This document shows, one piece after another, positions 35,477-45,376 of a stretch of 64,000 nt of DNA (position 1 is the first letter of the stretch; each line of letters starts with the position of its first letter). Both the position numbers and the translations under genes were made by a program. The DNA lies in assembly GCA_014237395.1 (NCBI GenBank), contig JABZFP010000004.1:1-64000 (forward strand), in the 5' to 3' direction. This stretch comes from Desulfobacteraceae bacterium. GTDB taxonomy: Bacteria; Desulfobacterota; Desulfobacteria; Desulfobacterales; UBA5852. Under the pieces are notes generated by a model, which saw only the letters and a list, made by a program, of their open reading frames with translations, did not search any database and had not been told where the DNA came from.

Positions 35477-36966
35477 AGAGGGAAAGTCCCTCGACCATGC
35501 CACCAGGAAATCCCGCCAATCGATAGAAAGCCAATGGCATAAATCAACATGAAATGGCCGATCAGGTAATGGTGGGAGGCGAAATAGAGCCCCACTCCGA
35601 AGAGGCACCAAATGCCGGTGATGAGTTCGATATAAATCAATGGACTGGTTTTGATCCGGTATCGCTTGCGCACACGCCCCCCGCTCTTGGGAGTCCGCAC
35701 GAAGGCACTGGTTTTGCCTAACAGCGCTTCGATAACCGCCTGCGAGTTGTTGATGGCCAGACCACAGCCAAAACACACCATAAACGGCAAAAGACACAAG
35801 GTATGCCGGTATGGACGGCCCAAGGCATGTTCCGCCACCAGATACATCCGCGATGGGCCGGTGCAACTGAGCAACAGCAGTCCACCAAAACAGACAAATC
35901 CAATGCCGGTCAGAAATGGGGTCTTCTGCAGCAGGAGGAAAGGCGCTAGTATCGCCAATGTCAGCATGAGGGGGTGAATAACGTAATGGGACATGTGCAT
36001 GAAGGCTTGAAATTTTGCAAAAGGCCGGGATGAGGACCGCCAGATGCGCGGCATCAACTTGATGGCCGTCTGGGTCGAGCCTTTGGCCCAGCGGAATTGC
36101 TGGCTTTTAAAGGCATTGAGATTGCGAGGAATTTCAGCCGGCGCCACTAGATCCATTAAATAACGGCACTGCCAACCACGGAGTTGCATGCGGTAGGACA
36201 GATCCATGTCTTCCGTCAGGGTATCCCCCTGCCAGTTTCCGGCGTCGATGATCGCTTCCTTTCTGAAAATGCCGGCGGTGCCGTTGAAATTCATAAAGAG
36301 CTGGTTGGCGTTGCGGGCCCCCTGCTCCACCATGAAATGACCATTGATTCCTATGGCTTGCAGGCGAGTCACCCAGCTTTCATGTTGGTTAAGGTGACCC
36401 CAGCGGGCCTGGACCAGCCCCAATCGAGGTTGATCCACAAAAAAAGGCATGGCGCGCAACAGAAAATCAGGCGGCGGGACGAAGTCGGCGTCGAATATGG
36501 CCACAAAATCACCCCTGGCACGTGAAAGGCCATTTCGCAAAGCACCGGCTTTGAATCCCGTGCGATCGTCACGTGTGATGTGGTGGATATCGATCCCCTG
36601 CTGCCGCAGCAGGCGTACCTTTTCAGCCACAAACATCCGGGTTTCGTCCGTGGAATCGTCCAATACTTGAATTTCGTGCCGGCCGTCGTGGTATTTGAAT
36701 GCCGCCACGGCATCAATTAGGCGCTCTACAACGTTAATTTCATTAAATACAGGGAGTTGGGTTGTGGCTGGTGGCAACTCGTCTACATTGAAGAGAGACT
36801 GTTTTACGGCATTATTCTGCTTAGAAATTGATGACGGCAAGGCAGGGTGGGGATGGATTCGTTGGAGATATCGACGCTTAAACAATTGAACAAGAATATG
36901 CGTGTTGATCCCGTATAGAGTCAGTAAAAGTGCACAAGCGAAATAGAATGCTGTAATGCTGATCAT
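35473..36966 (-). CDS. Cellulose-synthase-like processive GT2 glycosyltransferase
   Basis: The 497-residue protein has one N-terminal helix, a GT-A domain and four C-terminal helices. The catalytic residues of processive GT2 enzymes are present: LPVFNEINV, DDSTDET, FDADFVPPP (DxD), TEDMDLSYR (TED) and QQFRWAKG (Q(Q/R)xRW). This is the layout of CslA-like mannan/glucomannan synthases and bacterial relatives. It ends in a four-base overlap with the fused glycosyltransferase, so both act in one process. It faces away from the plus-strand polysaccharide cluster. Confidence 0.88.
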   Translation of the reverse strand: MISITAFYFACALLLTLYGINTHILVQLFKRRYLQRIHPHPALPSSISKQNNAVKQSLFNVDELPPATTQLPVFNEINVVERLIDAVAAFKYHDGRHEIQVLDDSTDETRMFVAEKVRLLRQQGIDIHHITRDDRTGFKAGALRNGLSRARGDFVAIFDADFVPPPDFLLRAMPFFVDQPRLGLVQARWGHLNQHESWVTRLQAIGINGHFMVEQGARNANQLFMNFNGTAGIFRKEAIIDAGNWQGDTLTEDMDLSYRMQLRGWQCRYLMDLVAPAEIPRNLNAFKSQQFRWAKGSTQTAIKLMPRIWRSSSRPFAKFQAFMHMSHYVIHPLMLTLAILAPFLLLQKTPFLTGIGFVCFGGLLLLSCTGPSRMYLVAEHALGRPYRHTLCLLPFMVCFGCGLAINNSQAVIEALLGKTSAFVRTPKSGGRVRKRYRIKTSPLIYIELITGIWCLFGVGLYFASHHYLIGHFMLIYAIGFLSIGGISWWHGRGTFPL

Positions 36967-37078
36967 TAAAGTCCTATCGGATTGGCGATAATATATTCAT
37001 CTCTTCATTACGAATGAATGGCCCAAAAAAAATGTGTTTATTTTTCGACATATTGACACCGCAATGAATGTATAATAT

Positions 37079-37097
37079 TGAGTAGTTATTATACTCA
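37079..37097. promoter_or_regulatory. Candidate autoregulatory operator of the winged-helix gene
   Basis: TGAGTA and TACTCA form a six-base dyad with a seven-base centre. It lies between TTGAGT (37078-37083) and TATAAT (37100-37105), a 16-base spacing, so it covers a plausible promoter 10 to 36 bases before the ATG at 37115. A TTGACA further up (37053) has no properly spaced -10. Confidence 0.45.
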
Positions 37098-37114
37098 TTT
37101 ATAATGTGTGAGCC

Positions 37115-37654
37115 ATGGAATCCTTATTTACAGGTCTGATATCCTCTAAAACCAGAATTAAGTTGCTGGTACGCCTTTTTATGAACCCAGGGACACAATC
37201 CTACCTCAGGCAATTATCCGGCGAATTTGGTCTTTCGACGAATGCCGTTCGCGAAGAATTGAATCAATTATCCGCCACCCAAATTATCACTTCGTCCAAA
37301 AATGGCAAACGGGTATTTTATCGCGCAAACGAATCGCACCCCCTTTTCCCTGAACTTAAATCCATGGTCGCAAAGGTGTTAGGAATCGATCAGGTCATTG
37401 ACGGCATTGTGAAAAGGTTGGGCGATCTTCAGGAAGCCTATCTTCTCGACGACTATGCCGAAGGAAAGGATACAGGTATCATTGATCTGATGCTTGTGGG
37501 TAATATCGACGCTTATCATTTAAACGATTTGAGCAGAAAAACAGAACGATATGTCCATCGAAAAATTCGCACCATCGTTTTCAGTCCTGAAGAATATAAC
37601 CGTTTTTCTAAAAAAATTAAGGCCAAACCTCATCTCTTGATTTGGCGCAAATGA
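37115..37654 (+). CDS. Winged-helix regulator with nucleotidyltransferase-like domain
   Basis: Residues 1-80 are an ArsR/MarR-like winged helix (TRIKLLVRLFMN, LRQLSGEFGLSTNAVREELNQL) and residues about 95-175 look like a degenerate nucleotidyltransferase (MNT) fold (IIDLMLVGNIDAYHLNDL), without the GS-DxD catalytic signature. Proteins of this two-domain form often stand at the head of polysaccharide clusters in Desulfobacterota and Geobacter relatives. It is the first gene of the plus-strand cluster and is likely to regulate it and itself. Confidence 0.8.
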   Translation: MESLFTGLISSKTRIKLLVRLFMNPGTQSYLRQLSGEFGLSTNAVREELNQLSATQIITSSKNGKRVFYRANESHPLFPELKSMVAKVLGIDQVIDGIVKRLGDLQEAYLLDDYAEGKDTGIIDLMLVGNIDAYHLNDLSRKTERYVHRKIRTIVFSPEEYNRFSKKIKAKPHLLIWRK

Positions 37655-37779
37655 AAAGGATTACAATATCGTCTCCATCGCATAGTCACTATATATTCCC
37701 TCCGCATGGAAAAAAATTTGCGTTGCTTGGAAATTCTGTAACGCCGTTGATGTAGAAATTCACAGAAATTATTGAATTC

Positions 37780-39078
37780 ATGATTATTCAAAACAAGAGT
37801 AAATTTCTTCTTATAAATGCTTTCAATAGTTTTGTATTAAATATTATTTCTACATTGCTGCTTTTTATTTCAAGTATTTTTTATGCAAGAATTTTGGGTG
37901 CGAACGAATACGGCATATATTTGTACTTTTCATCATGGGTTGCGATATTAGGGATCCCCGTAGGATTAGGAACCCGTGAATACTTTGTTCGGGAAGCCGC
38001 TGTCATTTATTCGTCATCAGACAATGCCAGGCTTCAGCAACTTGTAACATGGGGTTCCATATCCGTTACCCAGTCGTATATTGCAACCGCTATTGTCGCA
38101 TCATTCGTTGCTTGGAAATTTGATATACTCGTTTCAGAAACTTATCTATTCACTTTTCTTGCCGCTTTGCCTCTTGTGTTGATAGCGGCACAAACAGGGA
38201 TCCGCTTTGCTGTTCTTCGGGGTCTCAACCAGATTGTCCTTGCCCAAATACCTGAATCCTTGTTTAAACCTCTGTTCCAAATCATACTAGTTTTCTTCGC
38301 TTGGTTATACTTTCACAACTTAAATTCATGGAACATCATGCTACTGGCAACTATTTGTGCAGGATGCGCCTTTCTTTTCAGCAATCTTTTTTTGCATCGT
38401 ATTTTTCCAAGCTTGGGTTCTATCATCCCCATTTCCAAGGAGCAAAAAGTTCGATGGTTTCGTTCAACGTTACCGTTCATGTTGATTTCCGGATTGTTTT
38501 TACTAAACAATCAAATCAACATCATAATGTTGGGAAGTATGGGACCTCCTCGCGATGCAGCTGTGTTCAGAGTCGCCAGTTATGGAGCAGAATTTATATC
38601 ATTCATCCTTATGGCAGCCAATATTTCGATTGCCCCAACCATTGCCCAATTGTGGCAAAATAGAGATATCGGTGAGCTGCAAAAAATGATAACAAAAAGT
38701 GTGCGAACAGTCGTTCTGTTTTCATTGCCGCTTACAACAGTATTATTTTTGTTGTCCGATAGGCTTCTTGCTCTATTTGGTGTTGAGTTCGTCCAAGGTA
38801 TTTTTGTAATGAAATTGCTTTGTTTGGCACAGTTTTTCAACACGGCTGTAGGGTCGGTCGGGCTAATATTAAACATGTGCAACAGCGAGAATCTAACCGC
38901 CTGGGGCGTCGGCTTATCCTTTTTACTGAATATACTTTTCAACTGGTATCTGATCCCGCAGTGGGGTATCAATGGGGCGGCTATAGCCACTACAATCAGT
39001 CTGACAACATGGAATATTTTTCTGTTATTTTCGGTAAGAAAAATAACAGGAATTAAACCAACCGTATTTGGCCTATAA
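37780..39078 (+). CDS. Wzx-type oligosaccharide flippase
   Basis: A hydrophobic 432-residue protein with about 12 to 14 predicted helices and few charged loops, in the polysaccharide transporter family (MOP superfamily). The N-terminus (FNSFVLNIISTLLLFISSIFYARILGANEYGIY) is typical. It would flip a lipid-linked repeat unit across the inner membrane. Coding is visibly AT-rich. Its stop codon overlaps the first base of the sulfotransferase start. Confidence 0.9.
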   Translation: MIIQNKSKFLLINAFNSFVLNIISTLLLFISSIFYARILGANEYGIYLYFSSWVAILGIPVGLGTREYFVREAAVIYSSSDNARLQQLVTWGSISVTQSYIATAIVASFVAWKFDILVSETYLFTFLAALPLVLIAAQTGIRFAVLRGLNQIVLAQIPESLFKPLFQIILVFFAWLYFHNLNSWNIMLLATICAGCAFLFSNLFLHRIFPSLGSIIPISKEQKVRWFRSTLPFMLISGLFLLNNQINIIMLGSMGPPRDAAVFRVASYGAEFISFILMAANISIAPTIAQLWQNRDIGELQKMITKSVRTVVLFSLPLTTVLFLLSDRLLALFGVEFVQGIFVMKLLCLAQFFNTAVGSVGLILNMCNSENLTAWGVGLSFLLNILFNWYLIPQWGINGAAIATTISLTTWNIFLLFSVRKITGIKPTVFGL

Positions 39079-40010
39079 TGAAACATTTAGAGAACAATCG
39101 CAAACCAAACTTGTTTATCGTAGGTGCCCCTAAATGCGGGACAACGTCACTAAGTGAATACCTGCGGTCACATCCTGATATCTTTGTTGCAAAGGATAAG
39201 GAAGTTCACTATTTTTGTTTCGATTTCGACCATCGTTACCCACGTCCGCATTCAATGAGCGATTACATAGACGTTTTTAAGAATGCTCGCTATGAAAACA
39301 TTATAGTGGACGCGTCACCTTGGTACTTGTATTCAAAAGAGGCGGTTGAGGCAGCGTACCATTTCAATTCAGAAGCCCGATTTATTGCTATGATACGAAG
39401 TCCTTTTGAAATGGTGCCGTCTTTACACAGACAACTGCTCAACAACAATGACGAGGACGAAATAGACCTGTCAACGGCTTGGCAGCTCCAATCTCTGCGG
39501 CGCCAAGGAAAGAATCTTCCTGCCTATTGCCGTGATCAGAGTATAATTCAATACAAGGATGTGTGCATGCTTGGAAAACAAATCCAGAAGTTTTTCCAAA
39601 TTGTTCCGCCGAAGCAGCGGATGGTGATTGCTCTGGATGATCTCAAATACGATGCCAAATCAGTATATCAAAACGTTTTGTCTTTTCTTGAACTCAAAGA
39701 TGACGGCCGCAAAGAATTCCCTATTGCCAATGCATCATTCCATTGGCGATATCCACAATTATCCAATTTTATCCTCACCCCTCCCGAGGCGGTCCAAGTT
39801 TTGGGCAGGGCTATATTAAATTTAATCGGACGTGACCGTATAGGATTGTTCCGTCTTTTTTATCGCATCAATAACAATCATAATCGAAAACGATTTTTAA
39901 ATAATACTTTACCTCAAAAATTGTTGACAGAATTTCATTGCGCCTTTTCAGACGATATCGATCTGCTCAGCCGTCTACTTAATCGAAATTTATATGGGTG
40001 GTTGAAGTGA
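39078..40010 (+). CDS. PAPS-dependent sulfotransferase
   Basis: The 310-residue protein begins with FIVGAPKCGTTSL (residues 13-25), the 5'-phosphosulfate loop, and has the 3'-phosphate region RSPFEMVPSLHRQLL. This is the cytosolic sulfotransferase fold that moves sulfate from PAPS to a hydroxyl or amino group, here probably a sugar of the surface polysaccharide. It overlaps the GT4 gene downstream and the flippase gene upstream, so it belongs to the same unit. Confidence 0.9.
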   Translation: MKHLENNRKPNLFIVGAPKCGTTSLSEYLRSHPDIFVAKDKEVHYFCFDFDHRYPRPHSMSDYIDVFKNARYENIIVDASPWYLYSKEAVEAAYHFNSEARFIAMIRSPFEMVPSLHRQLLNNNDEDEIDLSTAWQLQSLRRQGKNLPAYCRDQSIIQYKDVCMLGKQIQKFFQIVPPKQRMVIALDDLKYDAKSVYQNVLSFLELKDDGRKEFPIANASFHWRYPQLSNFILTPPEAVQVLGRAILNLIGRDRIGLFRLFYRINNNHNRKRFLNNTLPQKLLTEFHCAFSDDIDLLSRLLNRNLYGWLK

Positions 40011-41098
40011 AAACTGCTTTGTTCATCCCCACAATGGACGGCGGCGGTGCAGAACGGGTGATGATGCTCTTGGCCAAAGAGTTCTCTTATCGCGGTCATG
40101 AAGTTGATTTGATAGTGGCACGTGCCGTGGGCCCTTACCTGAAACAAATGCCGCCCAACGTCCGTTTAGTTGATTTAAAATCCACGAAACCCCTAACGGC
40201 CATTCCTGCCTTAATTCGGTATCTACGCAAAGAACGCCCGTCTTCGGTGCTATCTTCCCTTTTTAATGCCAATATCGCCTTGCTGATTGCCAAAAAAATA
40301 TCGGGCATACCGGTTCGCTGCGTCGTAAGGGAGGCAAACACGATCTCATATGACTTGAGGGTATCACGGAGTATATCTGCGCCCATCACAGCGGGGGTTA
40401 TTCGAAGATGTTACGCATGGGCGGACGTGGTGGTATCACTATCATATGGTGCGGCTGACGATTTAACGGCGACAACCAGGTTCCCCCGGAACAAAATAAA
40501 AGTTATTTATAATCCGATTGATATCAAAATGATCCATAAAAAAGCCAACGAAGAATCCACCCACCCGTGGCTAATCGATAGGGATATTCCAACAATTCTT
40601 GGAATCGGTAGATTTTGTGAACAGAAAGATTTTTCAACACTGATCCGTGCTTTTTCAATTGTGGTAAAGTATAAAAATGCAAAGCTTATTATATTGGGTG
40701 ATGGTGAGTTGCGATCCCAATTAGAAGCTTTGGTGCATGCTTTAAACCTTAGCGACAAGGTTGAACTGCCTGGTTTTATCGATAATCCTTATCAGTATCT
40801 GTCCCGATCTTCTGTTTTTGTTCTCTCTTCACGTTGGGAGGGTCTTGGAAACGTCCTTATCGAGGCACTCGCATGTGATGTTCCGATCATTGCCACAAAT
40901 TGTCCGTGTGGTCCGGGAGAAGTCTTACAGAACGGTAAATACGGTCGTCTTGTTCCAGTGGGAGATACCCAAGCGTTATCAAGCGAAATCCTTCGTGTAA
41001 TTGATGATGATATTCTTCGGTTTAATAAAACGGAAGCACTATCACGTTTTGATATAAACAATATCACCGAACGTTTCATAGAGGTATTGTCCAATTGA
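39998..41098 (+). CDS. GT4 family glycosyltransferase
   Basis: A 366-residue GT-B enzyme. PTMDGGGAERVM near the N-terminus, GIGRFCEQKDFSTLIRAF, and the donor-site motif SSRWEGLGNVLIEALACDVPIIA with E-x7-E are the usual signs. The start may be ATG 39998 or GTG 40007, both inside the end of the sulfotransferase gene. The sugar cannot be told. A cytosolic-face assembly enzyme of the polysaccharide repeat. Confidence 0.9.
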   Translation: MVEVKTALFIPTMDGGGAERVMMLLAKEFSYRGHEVDLIVARAVGPYLKQMPPNVRLVDLKSTKPLTAIPALIRYLRKERPSSVLSSLFNANIALLIAKKISGIPVRCVVREANTISYDLRVSRSISAPITAGVIRRCYAWADVVVSLSYGAADDLTATTRFPRNKIKVIYNPIDIKMIHKKANEESTHPWLIDRDIPTILGIGRFCEQKDFSTLIRAFSIVVKYKNAKLIILGDGELRSQLEALVHALNLSDKVELPGFIDNPYQYLSRSSVFVLSSRWEGLGNVLIEALACDVPIIATNCPCGPGEVLQNGKYGRLVPVGDTQALSSEILRVIDDDILRFNKTEALSRFDINNITERFIEVLSN

Positions 41099-41216
41099 AA
41101 TATCGATTTAGCCTAAACAGTTGGTTTTAAAGTATTATTTTCTGTTTCAAAATCTTCTTCTTGAGGATATAAGATAGGACTAAGTTTAAAGCGTAGCGCA
41201 TAAATAGGAACTCAAA

Positions 41217-42185
41217 TTGTCTCATTTACTGAAACTCCAATCGCTATTTGAAGGTTTGTTAACTTTTTTGCCAGGGTGCTCGAACCTATTGACCAAAACA
41301 ACGCTCGGCACCGATTCAGCCCGGTATTGCTATTCCGCCTGGCTCCGCCACGACGTTAAAACACATCCATACCGCACGGCACCTATGCTTAACAATGTCG
41401 TAGAGTTAGGTCCAGGAGATTCCTTGGGTATTGGATTGTCTGCATTGCTGGCCAGTGCAAAAAAATACATTGCTGTGGATGTAGTTAAATATGCCAATGT
41501 TGAAAGTAATCTAAAAATTTTAGACAAACTGGTAACCCTTTTTTCAGCCTGCAGCCGGATTCCGGATTCTAAAGAATTCCCTAAAGTCAAACCATTTCTC
41601 GACAATTATGACTTTCCCAAATGGCTCTCCTGTCCAGATAAATCAGATTTGAATCAACGTGCAAAAAATATTGCACATACTTTGCTTTATCCAGATGCTC
41701 CCGAGCCTATTATTTCATACTATTCGCCGGAAACGGCGGAAAACCATATTGCGGACAACTCTGTCGATTTTATTTTTTCACAAGCTGTCCTTGAGCATGT
41801 CGACAAACTGGAGTGGGTGTATGGAAACTGTTATAAATGGCTTGTGCCAGGCGGAATTATGTCACACCAGATTGATTTCAAATCGCATGGCATGTCTTTA
41901 GAGTGGAATGGACATTGGACCTACTCATCCTTCTTGTGGCGCATGATTAAAGGCCGCCGTCCTTACCTTATCAACCGTCAGCCTTGCAGCACACATATGC
42001 GACTAATGCGTGAGGCCGGATTCGAGATATTATCAATCGAACGCCACAGACGGACCTCTCGATTGAAACCAGCACAACTATCTCATGATTTCTATCATTT
42101 AGACGCGGATGATCTAACGACAGCAGGTGTCTACGTGATCGCGAAAAAGCCAGGGCCTCGGATCCCGCAAACAATTCAACGGTAA
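41217..42185 (+). CDS. SAM-dependent methyltransferase (class I)
   Basis: The 322-residue protein has a SAM-binding start in NVVELGPGDSLGIGL, then a long insert before the late motif VDFIFSQAVLEHVDKLEWVYGNCYKWLVPGGIM. It resembles methyltransferases of polysaccharide clusters. The frame starts at TTG 41217; a different start cannot be excluded since no clear ribosome binding site is seen. It precedes asparagine synthase by 27 bases. The acceptor, a sugar or another group, is unknown. Confidence 0.78.
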   Translation: MSHLLKLQSLFEGLLTFLPGCSNLLTKTTLGTDSARYCYSAWLRHDVKTHPYRTAPMLNNVVELGPGDSLGIGLSALLASAKKYIAVDVVKYANVESNLKILDKLVTLFSACSRIPDSKEFPKVKPFLDNYDFPKWLSCPDKSDLNQRAKNIAHTLLYPDAPEPIISYYSPETAENHIADNSVDFIFSQAVLEHVDKLEWVYGNCYKWLVPGGIMSHQIDFKSHGMSLEWNGHWTYSSFLWRMIKGRRPYLINRQPCSTHMRLMREAGFEILSIERHRRTSRLKPAQLSHDFYHLDADDLTTAGVYVIAKKPGPRIPQTIQR

Positions 42186-42212
42186 TCTCCTCTTTGAAAA
42201 AGGTGAAATGCA

Positions 42213-44147
42213 ATGTGTGGAATAGCAGGAGTTCTGAGCCCTGATGCATCTGAGCAATGTGACCTTGCTATTAGCATGGCACAATCTTTATCCCACCGGG
42301 GTCCTGATGCCAATGGCGTTTGGTCTGACGCCGCTGCTGGGATTGCGCTGTCCCATTCGCGATTGTCGATTATCGATTTGTCTCAACATGGAGGCCAGCC
42401 GATGATATCGCACGAGGGGCGCTATGTCCTTTCCTACAACGGAGAGATCTACAATCACATTGAGTTACGGCGTGCGCTTGAAGATGAAGGCGTTACAGGA
42501 TGGCGTGGTCATTCTGATACTGAAGTGCTGTTGGCCGCCATCGAACGATGGGGTCTGCAGGAAACCCTAAAAATCTCCAATGGCATGTTTGCCTTTGCGC
42601 TATGGGATCGAAAGCAGCGCAAGTTGACACTGGCTCGCGATCGAATGGGCGAAAAACCCCTTTATGTGGGATGGTTGGGGAAAAAGATTCTTTTTGCATC
42701 CGAGCTCAAGGCATTGCACCGCCTGCCGGAGGGGCGTCCGTCAATCGACCGCCACGCCCTTGGGTATTTCCTGCGCTTCGGCTATATTCCCGCTCCCCTG
42801 TCAATCTATGCCGGCATCTACAAACTACCGCAGGCCCACTATGTCATCCTGGATTCTGGTAATTGTGATTCCGCATATACCGTGAAGGCTTTTCAATCCC
42901 GCTGTGTATGCTATTGGAACCTTCCAGCGATTGTCAACACTGCCGTGGCTCAGCCTAACGACATGGACGAATCCGCCGCATTGGACCAGCTCGATGCACT
43001 GTTGACAGAAAGTGTGCGTTTGCGGATGGTCGCAGACGTTCCGGTTGGTTCCATGCTATCGGGCGGCATTGATTCTTCACTGGTCACCGCCATCATGCAA
43101 CGTCTTTCTTCCAAGCCGATTAAAACCTTTACGATTGGTTTTAACGAAGAGAAATTCGACGAAGCCAAATATGCCAAACCGGTTGCCGCTCATATTGGTA
43201 GCAATCATACCGAGATTACGCTTTCCCATACGGATGCTTTAGAGGTCATCCCCCGACTGGCTGAAATTTATGATGAACCCTTTGCCGACCCATCACAGAT
43301 CCCCACGATACTGGTTTCGGCGGTTGCACGCGAGTCGGTCACGGTTGCCCTCTCAGGGGATGGCGGCGATGAACTTTTCAGCGGATACGGACGCTATTGG
43401 GCCGGTTTGCGGATTTGGCCCACAATCAAATGGCTGCCTCCGATGCTGAGGCTTAAAACCGGGCAACTCCTCGCCCACATTGCTAAATCAGTGGGGGATT
43501 CAAAGTACCGGGTGTCCTCCCGACAACTTGCGCATCGCATCTGGCGTTTTGGCCGTCGTGTGGCCGTCGAAGATTTCGATTCGTTTTATGCCAATTTACA
43601 GTCCTTATCGCTATCTCAAACCGCCTCCTCCTTTTGGCCCAGCGGTTTGCCATTATACCCGTCCACAATTGGATCAATGGCCACCATGGAAATCGAACAA
43701 CGCATGATGCTGGTTGATCAATGTTCGTATCTGCCGCATGATGTTCTCGTCAAAACCGACCGTGCCAGCATGGCGGTCAGCCTGGAGTTGCGGGTACCTC
43801 TTATAGACCCCAATCTCATTGAATTCGCGTGGAGATTGCCTGCTTGTTTGAGACGTAAGGGGAATCAGGGAAAACTGCTACTTCGTCGATTACTTTATCG
43901 ATATGTGCCCCAAAACCTTGTCGAGAGGCCGAAGAAAGGATTCGAGATTCCACAGGACGAGTGGTTACGAGGTCCCCTGCGCGAATGGATGTTGGACCTG
44001 TTATCCCCATCTTCCATATCGCCGGCAGGGTATCTTGACAATAACGTTGTCCAGCGCCTGGTTAAAGAGCATTTAGCGGGTCAAGGCGATCATGGTTACG
44101 CGCTTTGGCCTGCCTTGATGTTTCAAGCGTGGCTTGCTAATTGGTAA
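42213..44147 (+). CDS. asnB: Asparagine synthase (glutamine-hydrolysing) family protein
   Basis: The 644-residue protein starts MCGIAGVL, with Cys2 as glutaminase nucleophile, and continues with the synthetase domain (SGGIDSSLV PP-loop, LSGDGGDELFSGYGRY). In polysaccharide clusters such enzymes may amidate a uronic acid or other carboxyl group rather than make free asparagine. GAAAAAGG stands before ATG 42213. Length is normal for the cluster-type subfamily. Confidence 0.9.
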   Translation: MCGIAGVLSPDASEQCDLAISMAQSLSHRGPDANGVWSDAAAGIALSHSRLSIIDLSQHGGQPMISHEGRYVLSYNGEIYNHIELRRALEDEGVTGWRGHSDTEVLLAAIERWGLQETLKISNGMFAFALWDRKQRKLTLARDRMGEKPLYVGWLGKKILFASELKALHRLPEGRPSIDRHALGYFLRFGYIPAPLSIYAGIYKLPQAHYVILDSGNCDSAYTVKAFQSRCVCYWNLPAIVNTAVAQPNDMDESAALDQLDALLTESVRLRMVADVPVGSMLSGGIDSSLVTAIMQRLSSKPIKTFTIGFNEEKFDEAKYAKPVAAHIGSNHTEITLSHTDALEVIPRLAEIYDEPFADPSQIPTILVSAVARESVTVALSGDGGDELFSGYGRYWAGLRIWPTIKWLPPMLRLKTGQLLAHIAKSVGDSKYRVSSRQLAHRIWRFGRRVAVEDFDSFYANLQSLSLSQTASSFWPSGLPLYPSTIGSMATMEIEQRMMLVDQCSYLPHDVLVKTDRASMAVSLELRVPLIDPNLIEFAWRLPACLRRKGNQGKLLLRRLLYRYVPQNLVERPKKGFEIPQDEWLRGPLREWMLDLLSPSSISPAGYLDNNVVQRLVKEHLAGQGDHGYALWPALMFQAWLANW

Positions 44148-44190
44148 AATATTCTGGCCTATTGAGCCGGTAGTTCGATGAGCAGACAAG

Positions 44191-45342
44191 ATGAGAATCC
44201 TTGTATTTTCCAACCTACCGCCCTATGTGCTTGGAGGCGCAGAAATCCAGGTCTCACGCTTGGTCAGCGCTTGGGTACAGTCAGGGCATGACGTCGAGAT
44301 TGCGGGGCATCGCATCCCGACTTCAAGCGTTGCCTTAGGCAATCATCAAGTACCGACCCACCGTATCTATACATACAACCGTGCCGGTCGGCTTGGCCGA
44401 GCGCTCACCTATCTCATATCTACGATCGTCTTGTTGGCTCGGCACCGCAAACGCTTTGATGTCATTTACTGTCGGGGCATGGGTGATGCGGCAATTTCCG
44501 TCACCTTTGCAAAAGCGATCCGTCTGATTGGCCTCCCACTCGTCGCCTGCCCTATCAATGCCAAAGGCCGAGGCGACACCAACTTTATTCAATCGATTCC
44601 AGGCTGGCGGCTAATCGTCTTTTCTTTAAATCGGCATTGCAATGCCGTCAATATCATCGCACCCGCGATTATCAATGATTTAGAGAAATTAAACGTCACG
44701 GCACCGATAACGGCGTTAATACCCAACGGCATACCGATTCAACCCCCGTTGATAAAAAAAAGAACGGATCGGGTACGGCATATGGTGTTTACCGGCCGTT
44801 TAAGCCATCAGAAAGGATTGGACCTACTGATCGCAGCGTTGGGGGAGCTCATGCGACTGGGATACTCTTTTCGACTCGACATCGTTGGTTCGGGTCCCTT
44901 AAAAGAAAAATTGCGGAAACAAATCCGCGAATTGTCGCTTGACCCATACATTCGTTTACTGGGGGAGATTCCCGCGGGTGAGATTCGTAGCCTCCTAGTG
45001 CAATATGACGCATTGGTATTGCCATCACGCTATGAAGGCATGTCCAACGCCGCCCTTGAGGCGATGGAGGCGGGAATCCCTGTGCTGGTAACACGCTGTG
45101 GTGGCATTGATCACTACATCAATGCCCAAAAAGGGTGGGTCTGCGAACCCGATGACCCCAAGTCCCTGATGGATGCCTTGTCTTCACTGCTGGAAACTCC
45201 TCCTGAAGTTTTGGATGATATGGGATTACAAGCGCGAATCATGGTCGAGGAGCATTTTGACATCGGAATGATAGCACGAAAAAATATAGAACTATTCGGC
45301 AAGATGGTTGCCACTGAGCGCAAGCAAGCTCGTTTTGAATGA
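44191..45342 (+). CDS. GT4 family glycosyltransferase
   Basis: A 383-residue GT-B enzyme: LPPYVLGGAEIQVSRL near the N-terminus, FTGRLSHQKGLDLLIAAL, and LPSRYEGMSNAALEAMEAGIPVL with the E-x7-E motif. The likely start is ATG 44191. It acts at the cytosolic membrane face. The donor sugar is unknown. Confidence 0.9.
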   Translation: MRILVFSNLPPYVLGGAEIQVSRLVSAWVQSGHDVEIAGHRIPTSSVALGNHQVPTHRIYTYNRAGRLGRALTYLISTIVLLARHRKRFDVIYCRGMGDAAISVTFAKAIRLIGLPLVACPINAKGRGDTNFIQSIPGWRLIVFSLNRHCNAVNIIAPAIINDLEKLNVTAPITALIPNGIPIQPPLIKKRTDRVRHMVFTGRLSHQKGLDLLIAALGELMRLGYSFRLDIVGSGPLKEKLRKQIRELSLDPYIRLLGEIPAGEIRSLLVQYDALVLPSRYEGMSNAALEAMEAGIPVLVTRCGGIDHYINAQKGWVCEPDDPKSLMDALSSLLETPPEVLDDMGLQARIMVEEHFDIGMIARKNIELFGKMVATERKQARFE

Positions 45343-45376
45343 CGAATATCTTTTTGAATACATACTGGCATAGGGA

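Noticed and set aside
35477..35866. Upstream extension of the fused glycosyltransferase by 130 residues
   Set aside because: It lies inside the CslA-like gene in another frame, has no ribosome binding site, and lacks the pattern of membrane helices; GTG 35476 overlaps the neighbour stop and fits better.
37053..37076. TTGACA followed by TATAAT as a promoter of the winged-helix gene
   Set aside because: The spacing is only 12 bases; the pair at 37078 and 37100 with 16 bases is more plausible.
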